From positions 1 to 64,000 of the forward strand of contig NZ_FOWD01000012.1 in the NCBI RefSeq assembly GCF_900115365.1: a DNA stretch of 64,000 nt, in the 5' to 3' direction. Positions within the stretch are counted from its first letter, which is position 1. Every line of letters begins with the position of its first letter. Below, piece after piece: positions 17,098 to 26,665 of the stretch. The notes under the pieces were generated by a model that saw nothing but the letters and a program-made list of their open reading frames with translations, ran no database searches and had not been told where the DNA came from. This DNA comes from Anaerocolumna aminovalerica. Its GTDB lineage: Bacteria > Bacillota > Clostridia > Lachnospirales > Lachnospiraceae. A program made the position numbers and the translations under genes.

Positions 17098-18027
17098 GTG
17101 AGAGAATTGGCCAATGGACAGAGTAAGACTGTAAGAAGTACATTAAAGAGAATAAAACGTGACAGAACCTTGTATTTAATATTATTGCCCACCTTAATCT
17201 ACTTTGTTATCTTTCATGTGATACCTATTATGGGAATGAAGTTAGCTTTTTATGATTATCGAATTATGGGAGACAGTATATTTATAGGTTTTAAAAATTT
17301 TCAAAAGCTATTTTCCACACCTAATTTTACAAGAATATTGGAGAATACTTTAATCATTAGTGCAATGAAGATATTTTTGTTTTTTCCATTGCCGGTTATA
17401 TTTGCCCTTATGTTAAATGAATTTAAGCCCGGTCCTTTTCGAAAAACCATACAAGTTATATCATATCTGCCCCATTTTCTCTCATGGGTAGTTATTGCCG
17501 GAATCTGGTTTGAATTCCTATCCCCTTCCTCCGGTGTGTTTAATATGATTCTGAATTCGTTAGGGTTTGACAGTGTGGATCTACTTACCAGTAAAGGTGC
17601 TATCCGGTGGATATTACTAGCTTCTGAGTCATGGCGTTCCATTGGATGGGATTCCATCGTGTTTTTCTCAGCAATTATGGGAATTGACACTACCCTTTAT
17701 GAAGCTGCAAAAATCGACGGAGCAGGACGGTTACAGATTATAGGATACATTATAATACCTGCCTTATTACCCACTATGATTACAGTACTGATTTTAAATA
17801 TCGGATTCTTTATGAATGCAGGTCTTGATCAGATACTTAATTTCACTAATATTGCGGTGAATTCAAAGATAGACATTATTGATACATATGTTTACCGTAT
17901 TGGTTTACAAAATTCTCAATATTCCTTTGCAACTGCTGCCAATCTGTTTAAAGGTGTGGTAGGAACTGTTTTAATCGTTTCCACTCATCTGTTTTCCAAA
18001 AAGCTAACAGGTAAAGGTGCATGGTGA
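17098..18027 (+). CDS. ABC importer permease 1, LplB/UgpA type
   Basis: A 309-aa inner-membrane permease of the carbohydrate-uptake (CUT1) LplB branch. It has six predicted membrane segments, the first LYLILLPTLIYFVIFHVIP, and the EAAKIDGAGRLQIIGYIIIPALLPT loop that contacts the ATPase. GTG is the probable start, just behind GGGAAGGA. It pairs with the next gene and the following lipoprotein. No ATPase is encoded in this operon, as is usual for CUT1 systems that use a shared MsmK-type ATPase made elsewhere. Confidence 0.88.
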   Translation: MRELANGQSKTVRSTLKRIKRDRTLYLILLPTLIYFVIFHVIPIMGMKLAFYDYRIMGDSIFIGFKNFQKLFSTPNFTRILENTLIISAMKIFLFFPLPVIFALMLNEFKPGPFRKTIQVISYLPHFLSWVVIAGIWFEFLSPSSGVFNMILNSLGFDSVDLLTSKGAIRWILLASESWRSIGWDSIVFFSAIMGIDTTLYEAAKIDGAGRLQIIGYIIIPALLPTMITVLILNIGFFMNAGLDQILNFTNIAVNSKIDIIDTYVYRIGLQNSQYSFATAANLFKGVVGTVLIVSTHLFSKKLTGKGAW

Positions 18028-18040
18028 GAGGAGGAACAGT

Positions 18041-18928
18041 ATGAAAAGAGTAAAGAAAATATCCCTGGGTACAACAATATGCGCTGTAATCATGATACTT
18101 ATTGCGTTGGTTATGATTGTTCCTTTATTGAATATATTGGCTAAGTCAATATCCCATCCTGATATGGTTTCCAAATTAAAAGGCTATAATATATTACCAA
18201 AGGGATTCTCCATGGTAAACTATCAGGTAATTATGAATAATCCCATAGTTCTTCGAAGTATTTTTAACTCTTTGGTGGTTACTGTTGGGGGAGTGGCTAT
18301 TAACATTATTCTTACCGCAAGTGCAGCTTATGTTCTGACCCGCCCTAATTTAGTAGGAAAGAAATTATTCATGTATTTTTTCATAATCATGATGATATTC
18401 GAACCGGGACTTGTTCAGGAATACCTATTGATGAAAGACATTCATTTGCTGGATAATCTATTATCCATGGTTTTATATAAAAGCGTGAATGTGTACTACT
18501 TAATTATACTTATGAGGTTTATGGAGGAGGTACCCATCTCTTTAGTAGAAGCAGCCGGAATCGATGGGGCAGGACATGTAAAAATACTCTTTAAGATAAT
18601 TATTCCTTTATGTAAGGTTCCTTTATTAACGGTAGGTATGTTTTATGCTGTATTCCGCTGGAATGAATTTTTTAAGTCCAGCATATTCCTGACCAGTAAA
18701 AACAATACCGTATTACAGGTACTATTACGGCAATTTGTTGTAAATTCTGATTCGGAAGTAATTGTCGGTGCTGCCAATATACTAGCCAATAATCATATTG
18801 CTCAATTAGATAATGGCTCATTAAAAGCGGCAACTATCGTAGTGGCAGTAATACCGATTTTATTATTATATCCTATCATTTTAAAATACTATACCAGTGG
18901 TGTGTTGTCAGGAGGTGTGAAAGAGTAG
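18041..18928 (+). CDS. ABC importer permease 2, LplC/YtcP type
   Basis: The second CUT1 permease, 295 aa from the ATG at 18041, which has AGAGGAGGAACAGT upstream. A longer GTG frame from 18017 overlapping the previous gene is less likely. It has six hydrophobic segments and the EAAGIDGAGHVKILFKIIIPL ATPase-contact loop. The C-terminal LLYPIILKYYTSGVLSGGVKE is the standard ending of the LplC/YtcP group, whose members often serve oligosaccharides and glycoconjugates. Confidence 0.88.
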   Translation: MKRVKKISLGTTICAVIMILIALVMIVPLLNILAKSISHPDMVSKLKGYNILPKGFSMVNYQVIMNNPIVLRSIFNSLVVTVGGVAINIILTASAAYVLTRPNLVGKKLFMYFFIIMMIFEPGLVQEYLLMKDIHLLDNLLSMVLYKSVNVYYLIILMRFMEEVPISLVEAAGIDGAGHVKILFKIIIPLCKVPLLTVGMFYAVFRWNEFFKSSIFLTSKNNTVLQVLLRQFVVNSDSEVIVGAANILANNHIAQLDNGSLKAATIVVAVIPILLLYPIILKYYTSGVLSGGVKE

Positions 18929-18988
18929 ACTTACCATAGCATTACGAATCCGGTGCATAAGTATGCCAGAGGGGATTAGTATAAGTAG

Positions 18989-19011
18989 TAGTTTAAACAA
19001 ACTAATATAAT
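18989..19011 (+). promoter_or_regulatory. Small palindrome and -10-like box upstream of the binding-protein gene
   Basis: TAGTTT-AAAC-AAACTA is followed directly by ATATAAT. This may be an internal promoter that lets the lipoprotein be made in excess of the permeases, as is common. The half-site spacing differs by one from the main operon operator, so shared control is uncertain. Confidence 0.35.
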
Positions 19012-19028
19012 GAAAATGGAGGTATGTT

Positions 19029-20540
19029 ATGAAAAAAATAATTCAAGTTGTATTAGCCTTATGTATGGCAATGGTTCTTTTTACCGGCTGTAATTCAAAA
19101 AAAGAGGAGAAGGATACAGTTAATACCGGTAAGCAAACAGAAACTGCAGATAAGAATCAAAATGAGAAAACAGATGATAAGACATCACCGGTTATCATCA
19201 AAACGGTTATAAAAGATATGTCTTCAGATGATGAAGTATCTGTAAAATTCCTGGAAAAAGTCAGTGAAGGTGTATCAAAACAGCTTGGTAGAGAAGTTAA
19301 AATTGAACTTGCCCCTATATCAGAGGGTACTTATTCAGAAAGTTTAGGTTTATTAATCCAAAGCGGTGTGATTCCAGACTTAATGTATTTCCAGGGCGGA
19401 GATTATCAATTTGCAATTACACAAGGAATACTAGAGGATTTAAGACCTTATATTGAAGAATCTACATATGTAAAATCTTTGATTCAACCATACAACAAAG
19501 CGAGACTTGAGAATTATCCCTATCTTTTATGGCTGGCGCCGGACAGAATTAAGGTACCTGTTGTAAGACAGGACTGGTTAGATGGTTCTGAAACAGGTAA
19601 AGCATTATTAGAGAATCCTACTCCTGAAAATTACAAGGAATTCTTTAAAGAGTTAGTAAAACAACACAATCTTTTATCAGCATATACCGTTCCTGGTGAT
19701 ATTACGGAATTGGATACCGTATTTAATTTAGCTTTTGGTGTAACCCAAACGTGGGTAATGGAAGGAGATTCTTATGTTTATAGCAAAGTATCTCAAGCTA
19801 CAAAGGATAAATTGGGATTCTACGCAGAATTATATAAAGAAGGCTTATTAGATAAAGAATGGATTTCAAAGAAATGGGATACCAAAGAGAGTGCTTTCTA
19901 CAATGGTGAAGTTGGGGTAGTAGCCGGTACACAAGGCAGTGTAGTTAATGTATATAACAACAAGATGACAGGCCAAAACGGAGAAAGTGCCAAACTTGCA
20001 GTTCTTCCTCCTGCAAAAGGGGTAGCACAAGGTTATACTCCTAGTGATGTAAGTAAAGAATCACGTGGTTGGGCTATTAACGCCTATTCAGAGAATAAAG
20101 ATGTGGCATTTGCAATACTGGAATATATGGCAAGTCCGGAAGGACAGGTACTGGATAAACTTGGATATGAAGATGAACATTATACAAAAGAGGGAGAGCA
20201 ATACAAATTAACAGATAAGATTGGTGAGTGGTGGCCACGTTTTCACGAATCCATTTATCAATTTGAAGCTAATTTTGCGCCTGAAACACCTTATTATAGT
20301 CAAGCAGCTGAAAAGGCTTTAGATATGGTAGTTCAATATTCTTCTTTTGATAACAGTTTTGTTATACCAGATGATTATGCAACCAATTGGGATGCACAGG
20401 AAGCATTATATGCTGAATTTGCAGCAGAGGTCATTAATGGTAACCGTTCTATAGATGAATTTGATACTTATGTAAAAGAATGGTATGCACTTGGAGGAAC
20501 TGAGATTACTGAGTATGCAAATGAAGTTTTAAACAAATAG
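19029..20540 (+). CDS. Extracellular solute-binding lipoprotein of the ABC importer
   Basis: A 503-aa binding protein. The signal peptide ends in a lipobox, LFTGC (Cys 21), so it is anchored to the outer face of the membrane; a Lys/Glu/Asp/Thr-rich linker follows. The fold is that of family 1 sugar-binding proteins (LplA-like), with PDLMYFQGGDYQFA, AYSENKDVAFAILEYMASPEG and a C-terminal NRSIDEFDTYVKEW. It delivers the ligand to the two permeases encoded just upstream. The ligand is unknown; the two ADP-ribosylglycohydrolase-family genes downstream suggest a glycoside or riboside. Confidence 0.88.
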   Translation: MKKIIQVVLALCMAMVLFTGCNSKKEEKDTVNTGKQTETADKNQNEKTDDKTSPVIIKTVIKDMSSDDEVSVKFLEKVSEGVSKQLGREVKIELAPISEGTYSESLGLLIQSGVIPDLMYFQGGDYQFAITQGILEDLRPYIEESTYVKSLIQPYNKARLENYPYLLWLAPDRIKVPVVRQDWLDGSETGKALLENPTPENYKEFFKELVKQHNLLSAYTVPGDITELDTVFNLAFGVTQTWVMEGDSYVYSKVSQATKDKLGFYAELYKEGLLDKEWISKKWDTKESAFYNGEVGVVAGTQGSVVNVYNNKMTGQNGESAKLAVLPPAKGVAQGYTPSDVSKESRGWAINAYSENKDVAFAILEYMASPEGQVLDKLGYEDEHYTKEGEQYKLTDKIGEWWPRFHESIYQFEANFAPETPYYSQAAEKALDMVVQYSSFDNSFVIPDDYATNWDAQEALYAEFAAEVINGNRSIDEFDTYVKEWYALGGTEITEYANEVLNK

Positions 20541-20557
20541 CTTAGAAAGGACAGATT

Positions 20558-21544
20558 ATGCTAACTAGAGACTATCTCATACAAAACAAAGAAATTGCAT
20601 CAGATAAAGCAAAGGGATCCTTATGCGGGCTGGCTATCGGAGATTCTTTTGGAGATGCTGCAAGAGGACAGGATAACCAGAGAGATTTTGGGATTACTAC
20701 AGATTTTAACAGAGGCTCTACATGGAGTACCGATGATACAGAATTCGCTCTTTTAACGGCTGAAAATCTAATTCTCACTAATGGAGAATTTACTTCTGAG
20801 GATGTGGTAAACATGTGGTTAAACCATGTTGCTACTGAAGATGAATTAAAACGGGGAGGAGTAAGCGAAGTAGAAGCCTGCAACAATTTACGCAGAGGCC
20901 TTCGCCCTCCTGAAACCGGAATGTATAATGCATACTATATGAGTGACGGAGCGGCTATGAGAAGTGGCCCAATTGGTATAGTATGTGCAGGAGATCCGAA
21001 AAGGGCAGCAGAACTTGCTGAGGTAGATGCCTCCATCAGTCATTACCGGGATGGTATATGGGGAGCACAGGCAGTAGCAGTGGCTGTCAGTCTGGCTATG
21101 GTGGATGCCACTATGGAGGAAATATTTGATGGAGTATTAGAAGTAGCTCCTAAAGATTCTTGGTTTCGTCATAATTTATTACGGGCATATGAGATTGTAA
21201 AAGATGCAAACTGGGATATAGCAGATGCTTGGATGCCTCTTCATTATGAATTGTTTTCAACTCATCGTTCAACAGTAGCTGAAGCACTGCCGGAAGTATT
21301 CGGATCACTCTTGTTAGAACATAGCAGTTTTAAATCCGGGTTGATTCTTGCAGGAAACTTTGGAAGAGATGCAGATACTATTGGTGCTGTGGCAGGGGCT
21401 ATTTTAGGCGCGAAATACGGAGCAAAGAATATTCCTGAATCCTGGCTGCAAAAAACCAGGTACCCTTCCGGAACTTGTTTGAGATTTACAAAAGGAATAG
21501 ATATATTTGAGAAGGCAGAAAGACTTGCAGCATTAATAAAGTAA
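20558..21544 (+). CDS. ADP-ribosylglycohydrolase family protein, single domain
   Basis: A 328-aa member of the ADP-ribosylglycohydrolase (DraG/ARH) family, an all-helical fold with two Mg ions that hydrolyses N- or O-glycosidic bonds of ADP-ribose. Metal-site motifs are complete: [11 protein letters not shown] (about 24-34), STDDTEF (57-63) and GRDADTIGA (269-277). It follows the binding-protein gene by 17 nt. In a sugar-import operon, a catabolic hydrolase for an imported glycoside is more likely than reversal of protein ADP-ribosylation. This is inference. Confidence 0.88.
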   Translation: MLTRDYLIQNKEIASDKAKGSLCGLAIGDSFGDAARGQDNQRDFGITTDFNRGSTWSTDDTEFALLTAENLILTNGEFTSEDVVNMWLNHVATEDELKRGGVSEVEACNNLRRGLRPPETGMYNAYYMSDGAAMRSGPIGIVCAGDPKRAAELAEVDASISHYRDGIWGAQAVAVAVSLAMVDATMEEIFDGVLEVAPKDSWFRHNLLRAYEIVKDANWDIADAWMPLHYELFSTHRSTVAEALPEVFGSLLLEHSSFKSGLILAGNFGRDADTIGAVAGAILGAKYGAKNIPESWLQKTRYPSGTCLRFTKGIDIFEKAERLAALIK

Positions 21545-21623
21545 GAGAAATCTATTGCCTATAAAAGCTTAGCAATTGATCTTCAAAACTTATTTTGTAT
21601 GTTAGTAATAATAGCCTCCAGTA

Positions 21624-21696
21624 AGAAGTCTAACCGAAGAAACTTCGAAAAATGCCTTACATGAAAGCCTTTTCCGAAGTTTTTTCGAAGACTTCT
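21624..21696 (+). repeat. Long stable hairpin between the two glycohydrolase genes
   Basis: AGAAGTCT (21624-21631) pairs with AGACTTCT (21689-21696), and an inner 13-bp stem pairs 21635-21647 with 21675-21687 (one G-T pair). No terminator-type T run follows. The gap 21545-21822 has no gene. Confidence 0.6.
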
Positions 21697-21822
21697 AAAT
21701 GGAAATTAGCAGAAGAATAATCTATGAGGAACTGAAAAATCTCTAATCTTATGGGATTCTTCTCATTGAAAACTCTGAAAGCAACTAATCCCAATGATGA
21801 CAGTAGAACGAGGAGGTAGTAT

Positions 21823-23925
21823 ATGATACCGGAACAATACTTAGAAAAAGTCTATGCCGGTTTTTTAGGTATGAACATAGGAATCCGTTTAGGAGCTCCT
21901 GTTGAACCAACATTATGGACCTATGACAGAATAAGAAATACCTATGGGGAAATTACCGGATATATAAAAGAATATAAAAATTTTGGTGCCGATGATGATG
22001 TAAATGGACCGGTTTATTTTTTACGTGCTTTGTATGATGATGCAAAAAATGGTCTGCTAAAACCCCAGGACGTAGCCCGAGCCTGGCTAAATTATGCAAG
22101 AGAAGGTATAGGTATGTTTTGGTGGGGAGGATATGGAATTAGTACAGAACATACTGCATATCTGAATTTAAAACATGGAATATCTGCTCCTCAATCAGGT
22201 TCCATGTTACAAAATGGTCAAATATTAGCCGAACAGATTGGAGGACAAATCTTTATTGATACATGGGGACTTGTGAATCCTTGTAATCCAACAAAGGCAG
22301 CAGACTTTGGAGAGGCAGCGGCAAGTGTTTCCCATGATGGTGAAGGATTATATGGTGCAAGATTCTTTTGCGCCTGTATAGCAAAGGCTTTTGCATGCAA
22401 TGATATAATGGAAATCATTCAAACCGGACTATCGGAAATACCGGAAGCTTCCACCTATGCTAAGGTAGTTCATGCTGTTCTAGAATTTCATAAAGAACAC
22501 GAAAATTGGCGTGATTGCTATGATATGCTGGTTCGCGACTGGGGTTATGATAAATATGGTGGGGTATGCCATATAATACCCAATGCAGGAGTATGTGCTT
22601 TAGCTATGATCTATGGTAATGGTGATTTTGCAAGAACCATAGAGATTGCAACTATGTGCGGCTGGGATACGGATTGTAATGCCGGTAATGTAGGTACCAT
22701 ACTTGGTGTGATGTGCGGTATAGAGGCTTTACCGAAGCATTATAGGGAACCCATTAATGATGGAATAATCTTGTCCGGAATATCCGGTTATTTAAATATA
22801 TTAGATGTACCAACCTATGCAAAGGAAATAGCGTTACTGGGTTATCAACTAGTAGGTGAGGAACCACCTTCTGAAGTAGTAAGTTCCTATAAACCCGGAG
22901 AGGTGTACTTTGATTTTGAACTCCCTGGCTCTACTCATAATATGCGTTTATCAGATTCCTTTTTCTGCACTGCAAGTTATACAACAGAGAGAGCTTATGA
23001 AGGAAAGGGATCCTTAAAAATATTGGTAGACAGAATGACACGTGGAAATCAATGTAAGTTATACTATAAACCATTTTATAGAAGAGATGAATTCTCTGAT
23101 GAACGTTATATGCCGGTACTTACGCCTACCGTTTATTCCGGACAAAAGGTTTCCATGAAGCTCTTTTTAGAACAATGGAATGGTTGGGAAACACTTGGAA
23201 TAGCACCTTATATTAGGACTATGAGTGATAAAAAGGAGCATTTGCAAGGGTATATAAAACTGGTAGAGGATCAATGGATTGATGTCGATTTTACAATCCC
23301 TGATACGGATGGAGATTTGATTGATGAGGTTGGCATAGTGATGGAAGGATATTCCATTGCAAAGGCAAAGACCTTAGGATTTATATATCTGGATCAGTTT
23401 ATAATCTCCGGTAAAAGTAAATATTCCATAGCAATTGAGAAGCAACGGAAAGAGTTTGGTACCATTACTCCTTTTTCCGTGGATCATGGTGCATGGGCAA
23501 AAGAAGGAGGTCAATTAAGCCTAATGAGATGTGAGCCTGCCTTTGCATATGCAGGAAACTATCATAGTAAAAATTATAAAATAAAGACTTTTGTAACTCC
23601 TGTTCACGGAGAAAGTCACATGCTAATGATTAGGGCTCAGGGAGCTATGCGAGGTTACATTGCCGGATTTGATAAGGAAAATAAAATAGCAATTTATAAA
23701 AATAATTTTGGGTATAAAAAAATGGCGGAAATTGGTTATATATGGTCTTTCGGTACAACTTATGAGTTGACTTTAGAGGCAGTAGATAGTAACATTACAC
23801 TATATATAGATAGGAAAAAGGTTTTAGAAATATCAGATAATGATTTTGTTTATGGAATGTATGGCTGTGGTTCCTTACAAATGGGAAGAACATTATTTGG
23901 TGATTTTATAATTGAAGAGTATTAA
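21823..23925 (+). CDS. ADP-ribosylglycohydrolase family protein with C-terminal extension
   Basis: A 700-aa protein. Residues 1-345 are a second ADP-ribosylglycohydrolase domain: YAGFLGMNIGIRLGAP (11-26), GADDDV (55-60) and CGWDTDCNAGNVG (279-291) supply the metal ligands, with substitutions compared with the first copy (GADDDV instead of STDDTE). Residues about 360-700 are a beta-rich region with repeated aromatic motifs (FTIPDTDGDLIDEVGI, LYIDRKKVLEIS) resembling carbohydrate-binding or LamG-like domains. There is no signal peptide, so the protein is cytoplasmic. The extension suggests a bulky sugar-containing substrate. Confidence 0.82.
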   Translation: MIPEQYLEKVYAGFLGMNIGIRLGAPVEPTLWTYDRIRNTYGEITGYIKEYKNFGADDDVNGPVYFLRALYDDAKNGLLKPQDVARAWLNYAREGIGMFWWGGYGISTEHTAYLNLKHGISAPQSGSMLQNGQILAEQIGGQIFIDTWGLVNPCNPTKAADFGEAAASVSHDGEGLYGARFFCACIAKAFACNDIMEIIQTGLSEIPEASTYAKVVHAVLEFHKEHENWRDCYDMLVRDWGYDKYGGVCHIIPNAGVCALAMIYGNGDFARTIEIATMCGWDTDCNAGNVGTILGVMCGIEALPKHYREPINDGIILSGISGYLNILDVPTYAKEIALLGYQLVGEEPPSEVVSSYKPGEVYFDFELPGSTHNMRLSDSFFCTASYTTERAYEGKGSLKILVDRMTRGNQCKLYYKPFYRRDEFSDERYMPVLTPTVYSGQKVSMKLFLEQWNGWETLGIAPYIRTMSDKKEHLQGYIKLVEDQWIDVDFTIPDTDGDLIDEVGIVMEGYSIAKAKTLGFIYLDQFIISGKSKYSIAIEKQRKEFGTITPFSVDHGAWAKEGGQLSLMRCEPAFAYAGNYHSKNYKIKTFVTPVHGESHMLMIRAQGAMRGYIAGFDKENKIAIYKNNFGYKKMAEIGYIWSFGTTYELTLEAVDSNITLYIDRKKVLEISDNDFVYGMYGCGSLQMGRTLFGDFIIEEY

Positions 23926-23969
23926 TTTATGAATCAGGTAGATTCAATTTCATATAAGGAGCGAAGTTT

Positions 23970-24650
23970 ATGAGATTTTCCCCTATTACCAATGAAAAAT
24001 TGTCCGATAAGATTGTAAGAACAATCATGGATAAAATAAAAGACGGTACCCTAAAGCCAGGAGAAAAGTTGCCAAATGAGATAGAATTGGCAGAAGAATT
24101 CTCTGTCAGTAGGGGGATATTAAGAGAAGCCCTCATAATATTGCAAGCCAGAAATTACATTTATCGAAAGCCAAAAGAGGGAACCTTTGTTAATCCTGAA
24201 GTTATGACGCTTTTAAACAATTCCAAGGGAATTAGCTTAAAAAAAGCTACTTATGAAGATTTAATAGAAATGCGTGAATGTATTGAACAAAAAGTAGTAG
24301 AAAAGATTATAGATACTGCTTCTGATGAAGAGATTGCCGAATTGTACGATTTATTATCTATAACGGATGAGAAGGCAGGACAACGTTCGATTGATTATTA
24401 TTTTCATTATAGACTTGCGGAATTATCTCGTAATGTAATGTTTGTTAATTTTATTAATACCTATTATGATGTAATTGATGAATTAACTTCACAAACAACG
24501 AAAAAAGGAAGCAGAAGAGAAGAAATATATCGAGAGCATTTAGCTATTGTTGCAGCTTTGGTTAAAAGAGATAAAAAAAGAGCAAAAGAGGCTATTGTTA
24601 ATCACCTTAATATAGTTTTACAAAATGCCAAGTCATTTTATGAAGGGTAA
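23970..24650 (+). CDS. GntR-family transcriptional regulator, FadR subfamily
   Basis: A 226-aa regulator. The N-terminal winged helix-turn-helix contains KIKDGTLKPGEKLPNEIELAEEFSVSR, the GntR signature (about residues 18-48). The all-helical FadR (FCD) ligand domain follows, with Asp/His residues such as YYFHYRLAELS and the DEL...REEIYREHLAIVAAL His that bind a metal in this family. As the last gene of the operon it most likely represses the 15221 promoter through the palindrome there and answers to the imported substrate or a product. Confidence 0.88.
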   Translation: MRFSPITNEKLSDKIVRTIMDKIKDGTLKPGEKLPNEIELAEEFSVSRGILREALIILQARNYIYRKPKEGTFVNPEVMTLLNNSKGISLKKATYEDLIEMRECIEQKVVEKIIDTASDEEIAELYDLLSITDEKAGQRSIDYYFHYRLAELSRNVMFVNFINTYYDVIDELTSQTTKKGSRREEIYREHLAIVAALVKRDKKRAKEAIVNHLNIVLQNAKSFYEG

Positions 24651-24779
24651 AAAAGTAGTAATATTCAGGCAAAGAAAGCTGGAACTTGGCTTACTCCTTT
24701 TGGAAGAAACTATTAAAAATAGTAGAAAAATTTGTTCTTGTCAATTGTGATTTGGTACTGGACAAGAATAAGTAAAACA

Positions 24780-24828
24780 CCGGAAACTTGCACAAACATT
24801 TACGTTTTTTGCAGGTTTTCGGCATTTC
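24780..24828. terminator. Terminator between the GntR operon and the Bce module
   Basis: CCGGAAACTTGCA (24780-24792) pairs with TGCAGGTTTTCGG (24810-24822) through G-T pairs and is followed by CATTTCTTTT. A second 8-bp hairpin, TTCTTGTC/GACAAGAA, lies just upstream at 24735-24768. Both sit between converging transcripts. Confidence 0.7.
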
Positions 24829-24884
24829 TTTTGATACTGTAAGGGAAAATTACTGCAATTTGGCCCATGATGGTTGCTAATTTT

Positions 24885-25952
24885 TTATCCTTCTCGATAA
24901 TCACTTATTTTTGGAAAAATCAATGAGAAGGCTGTACCTTTGTCATAGCCTAAATTATGAGATTGAACATGAACTCTAATATTCAAATCATCAGCCATTT
25001 TCTGAACCAGGTACAATCCCATTCCCGTAGATCGGCTCAAATAACTTCCTGTATCGCCTGTAAATCCTTTATCAAAAATAAACGGTAAATCAGATGGCGG
25101 TATACCTAAACCATTGTCATTAATAGACAAAATAATTTTTTGTGTATCTGTATTTTCTTTCACTTCAAAACGAAGTAATGGAGTGGTTTTTTCATCTGAA
25201 TATTTCACACTATTACTAATAATCTGTCCCAAAATAAACATAAGCCCTTTTTGATCGGATACAACAAAATAATCTTCATCTGAATATTCAATCTGAAAGC
25301 CGGCCTCATCTAAAAGTGTAGAATTATCTGTAACAGCTTCTTTGCAGATGTTGTTAATTGACAGTGGCTCCCAGTAATAATCTTTATGCACAGCACCAAG
25401 ACGAGAAAAATAAAGAATTTGCTCTACGTCTTGTTTGATGTGGTCACGAGCATATAACATTCTTGTGTGAACACGAGGGGAGATTTCATCTTTTCTGTTA
25501 TCCAATAACAATGTCATTAGCGATAATGGCTTTTTGATTTCATGTACCCAGTTTTCGATATAATACTCGTAATCTGTAACCTGTATATTTCGCGCCTCTA
25601 TTTCTGCTTGTTTTTCTCTTAAACACTGCCCAAGTTCATGAACATATGGGCGTAATGATGGAGATACAAATTCACTTAGCAAATACTCATTTGTTTCATC
25701 CGGTTCTAACAAAAAGCTCTGAAATGCAATGTTCTCTTGCTTGTGTTTTCTAATGATAAGTGTAAGGGGGATGATAAACGCAGATAGAATAACAAAAAGC
25801 ATAAGCCCTGCAAGTTTAAGTAAGTCCCCCGGGTACGCTACCCATGCAAAAAACAAAAATAAAACATCAACACAGATCATTGAAATCAACCAAATCTTAC
25901 AGGAAGAAATATAGGTGAAAACAGTATGCATTTTTTTCACAAATTCACCCAC
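24885..25952 (-). CDS. BceS-like intramembrane-sensing histidine kinase
   Basis: A 355-aa kinase with two membrane helices close together (about residues 20-38 and 47-67) and almost no external loop, the hallmark of intramembrane-sensing kinases. The phospho-acceptor His is at about 137 in NWVHEIKKPLSLM, and the ATPase part carries the N box (ISNSVKYS), DNGLGIP and GMGLYL. Such kinases do not sense peptides themselves; they read the state of a partner BceAB transporter. GTG start, overlapping the regulator gene by 16 nt. Confidence 0.9.
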   Translation of the reverse strand: MGEFVKKMHTVFTYISSCKIWLISMICVDVLFLFFAWVAYPGDLLKLAGLMLFVILSAFIIPLTLIIRKHKQENIAFQSFLLEPDETNEYLLSEFVSPSLRPYVHELGQCLREKQAEIEARNIQVTDYEYYIENWVHEIKKPLSLMTLLLDNRKDEISPRVHTRMLYARDHIKQDVEQILYFSRLGAVHKDYYWEPLSINNICKEAVTDNSTLLDEAGFQIEYSDEDYFVVSDQKGLMFILGQIISNSVKYSDEKTTPLLRFEVKENTDTQKIILSINDNGLGIPPSDLPFIFDKGFTGDTGSYLSRSTGMGLYLVQKMADDLNIRVHVQSHNLGYDKGTAFSLIFPKISDYREG

Positions 25953-26620
25953 TCTCTCAATCGGTAGCCTTGTCCCCGCACCGTTTCAATGGGGTCATCA
26001 ATACCAAAATTACGTAAAGTTTTACGCAATCGAGTAAAATTTACTTGTAGTGCATTTTCATCTATAAATTCATTTGTGTTCCAAATGGCGTGACACAATT
26101 CAGATTTCGTGACGACATTAGGGCTATTTTTCAGTAAGGTAAGCAATAGTTTCCCCTCATTCGGAGGTAAGATATAAGAAGTTTTGTCAATATAGATTGT
26201 AAAAGTATTAGGATCGATCCTAAAATTTCCACCATCCAATAAACCTTGATGTTCATTTTCTGAGGTTCTACGCAACAGATTTTTGATACGAGCCAACAAG
26301 CGTTCCATGTTACACGGTTTTGTTAAATAATCATCTGCACCTAAACCCAAAGCGTGTAATTCATCTTGCAATTTATCTCTTGCGGTCAACATCAATATGT
26401 TACCCACGCCTTTAGCCTTTAGAGATTTGCAGATTTCAAAACCTGATTGATAGGGTAAATTTATATCCAGTAATATTAAATCAGGAGCAAGTTCCAGTAT
26501 ATGAGAAACTGGATTTTCAAAATTGGATATTGATAATGCCTCATATCCAGATTTATTCAAAAGGTCAATCAATTCTTCTCTCATGTATATATCATCTTCA
26601 ACCACAATAATCCGTGCCAA
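25937..26620 (-). CDS. BceR-like response regulator, OmpR family
   Basis: A 227-aa regulator: receiver domain with the acidic pair at residues 9-10 and phospho-Asp 52 (LILLDINLP), then an OmpR-type winged helix with ALQVNFTRLRKTL and VRGQGYRL. It starts at TTG behind AAGGAGG. It is expected to activate the transporter genes just upstream in the same direction; a suitable inverted repeat lies in front of bceA at 29667-29681. Confidence 0.9.
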   Translation of the reverse strand: MARIIVVEDDIYMREELIDLLNKSGYEALSISNFENPVSHILELAPDLILLDINLPYQSGFEICKSLKAKGVGNILMLTARDKLQDELHALGLGADDYLTKPCNMERLLARIKNLLRRTSENEHQGLLDGGNFRIDPNTFTIYIDKTSYILPPNEGKLLLTLLKNSPNVVTKSELCHAIWNTNEFIDENALQVNFTRLRKTLRNFGIDDPIETVRGQGYRLREWVNL

Positions 26621-26665
26621 TAGAACCGCCTCCTTTCTTAATCACGATAATAGCATACGCACTAT

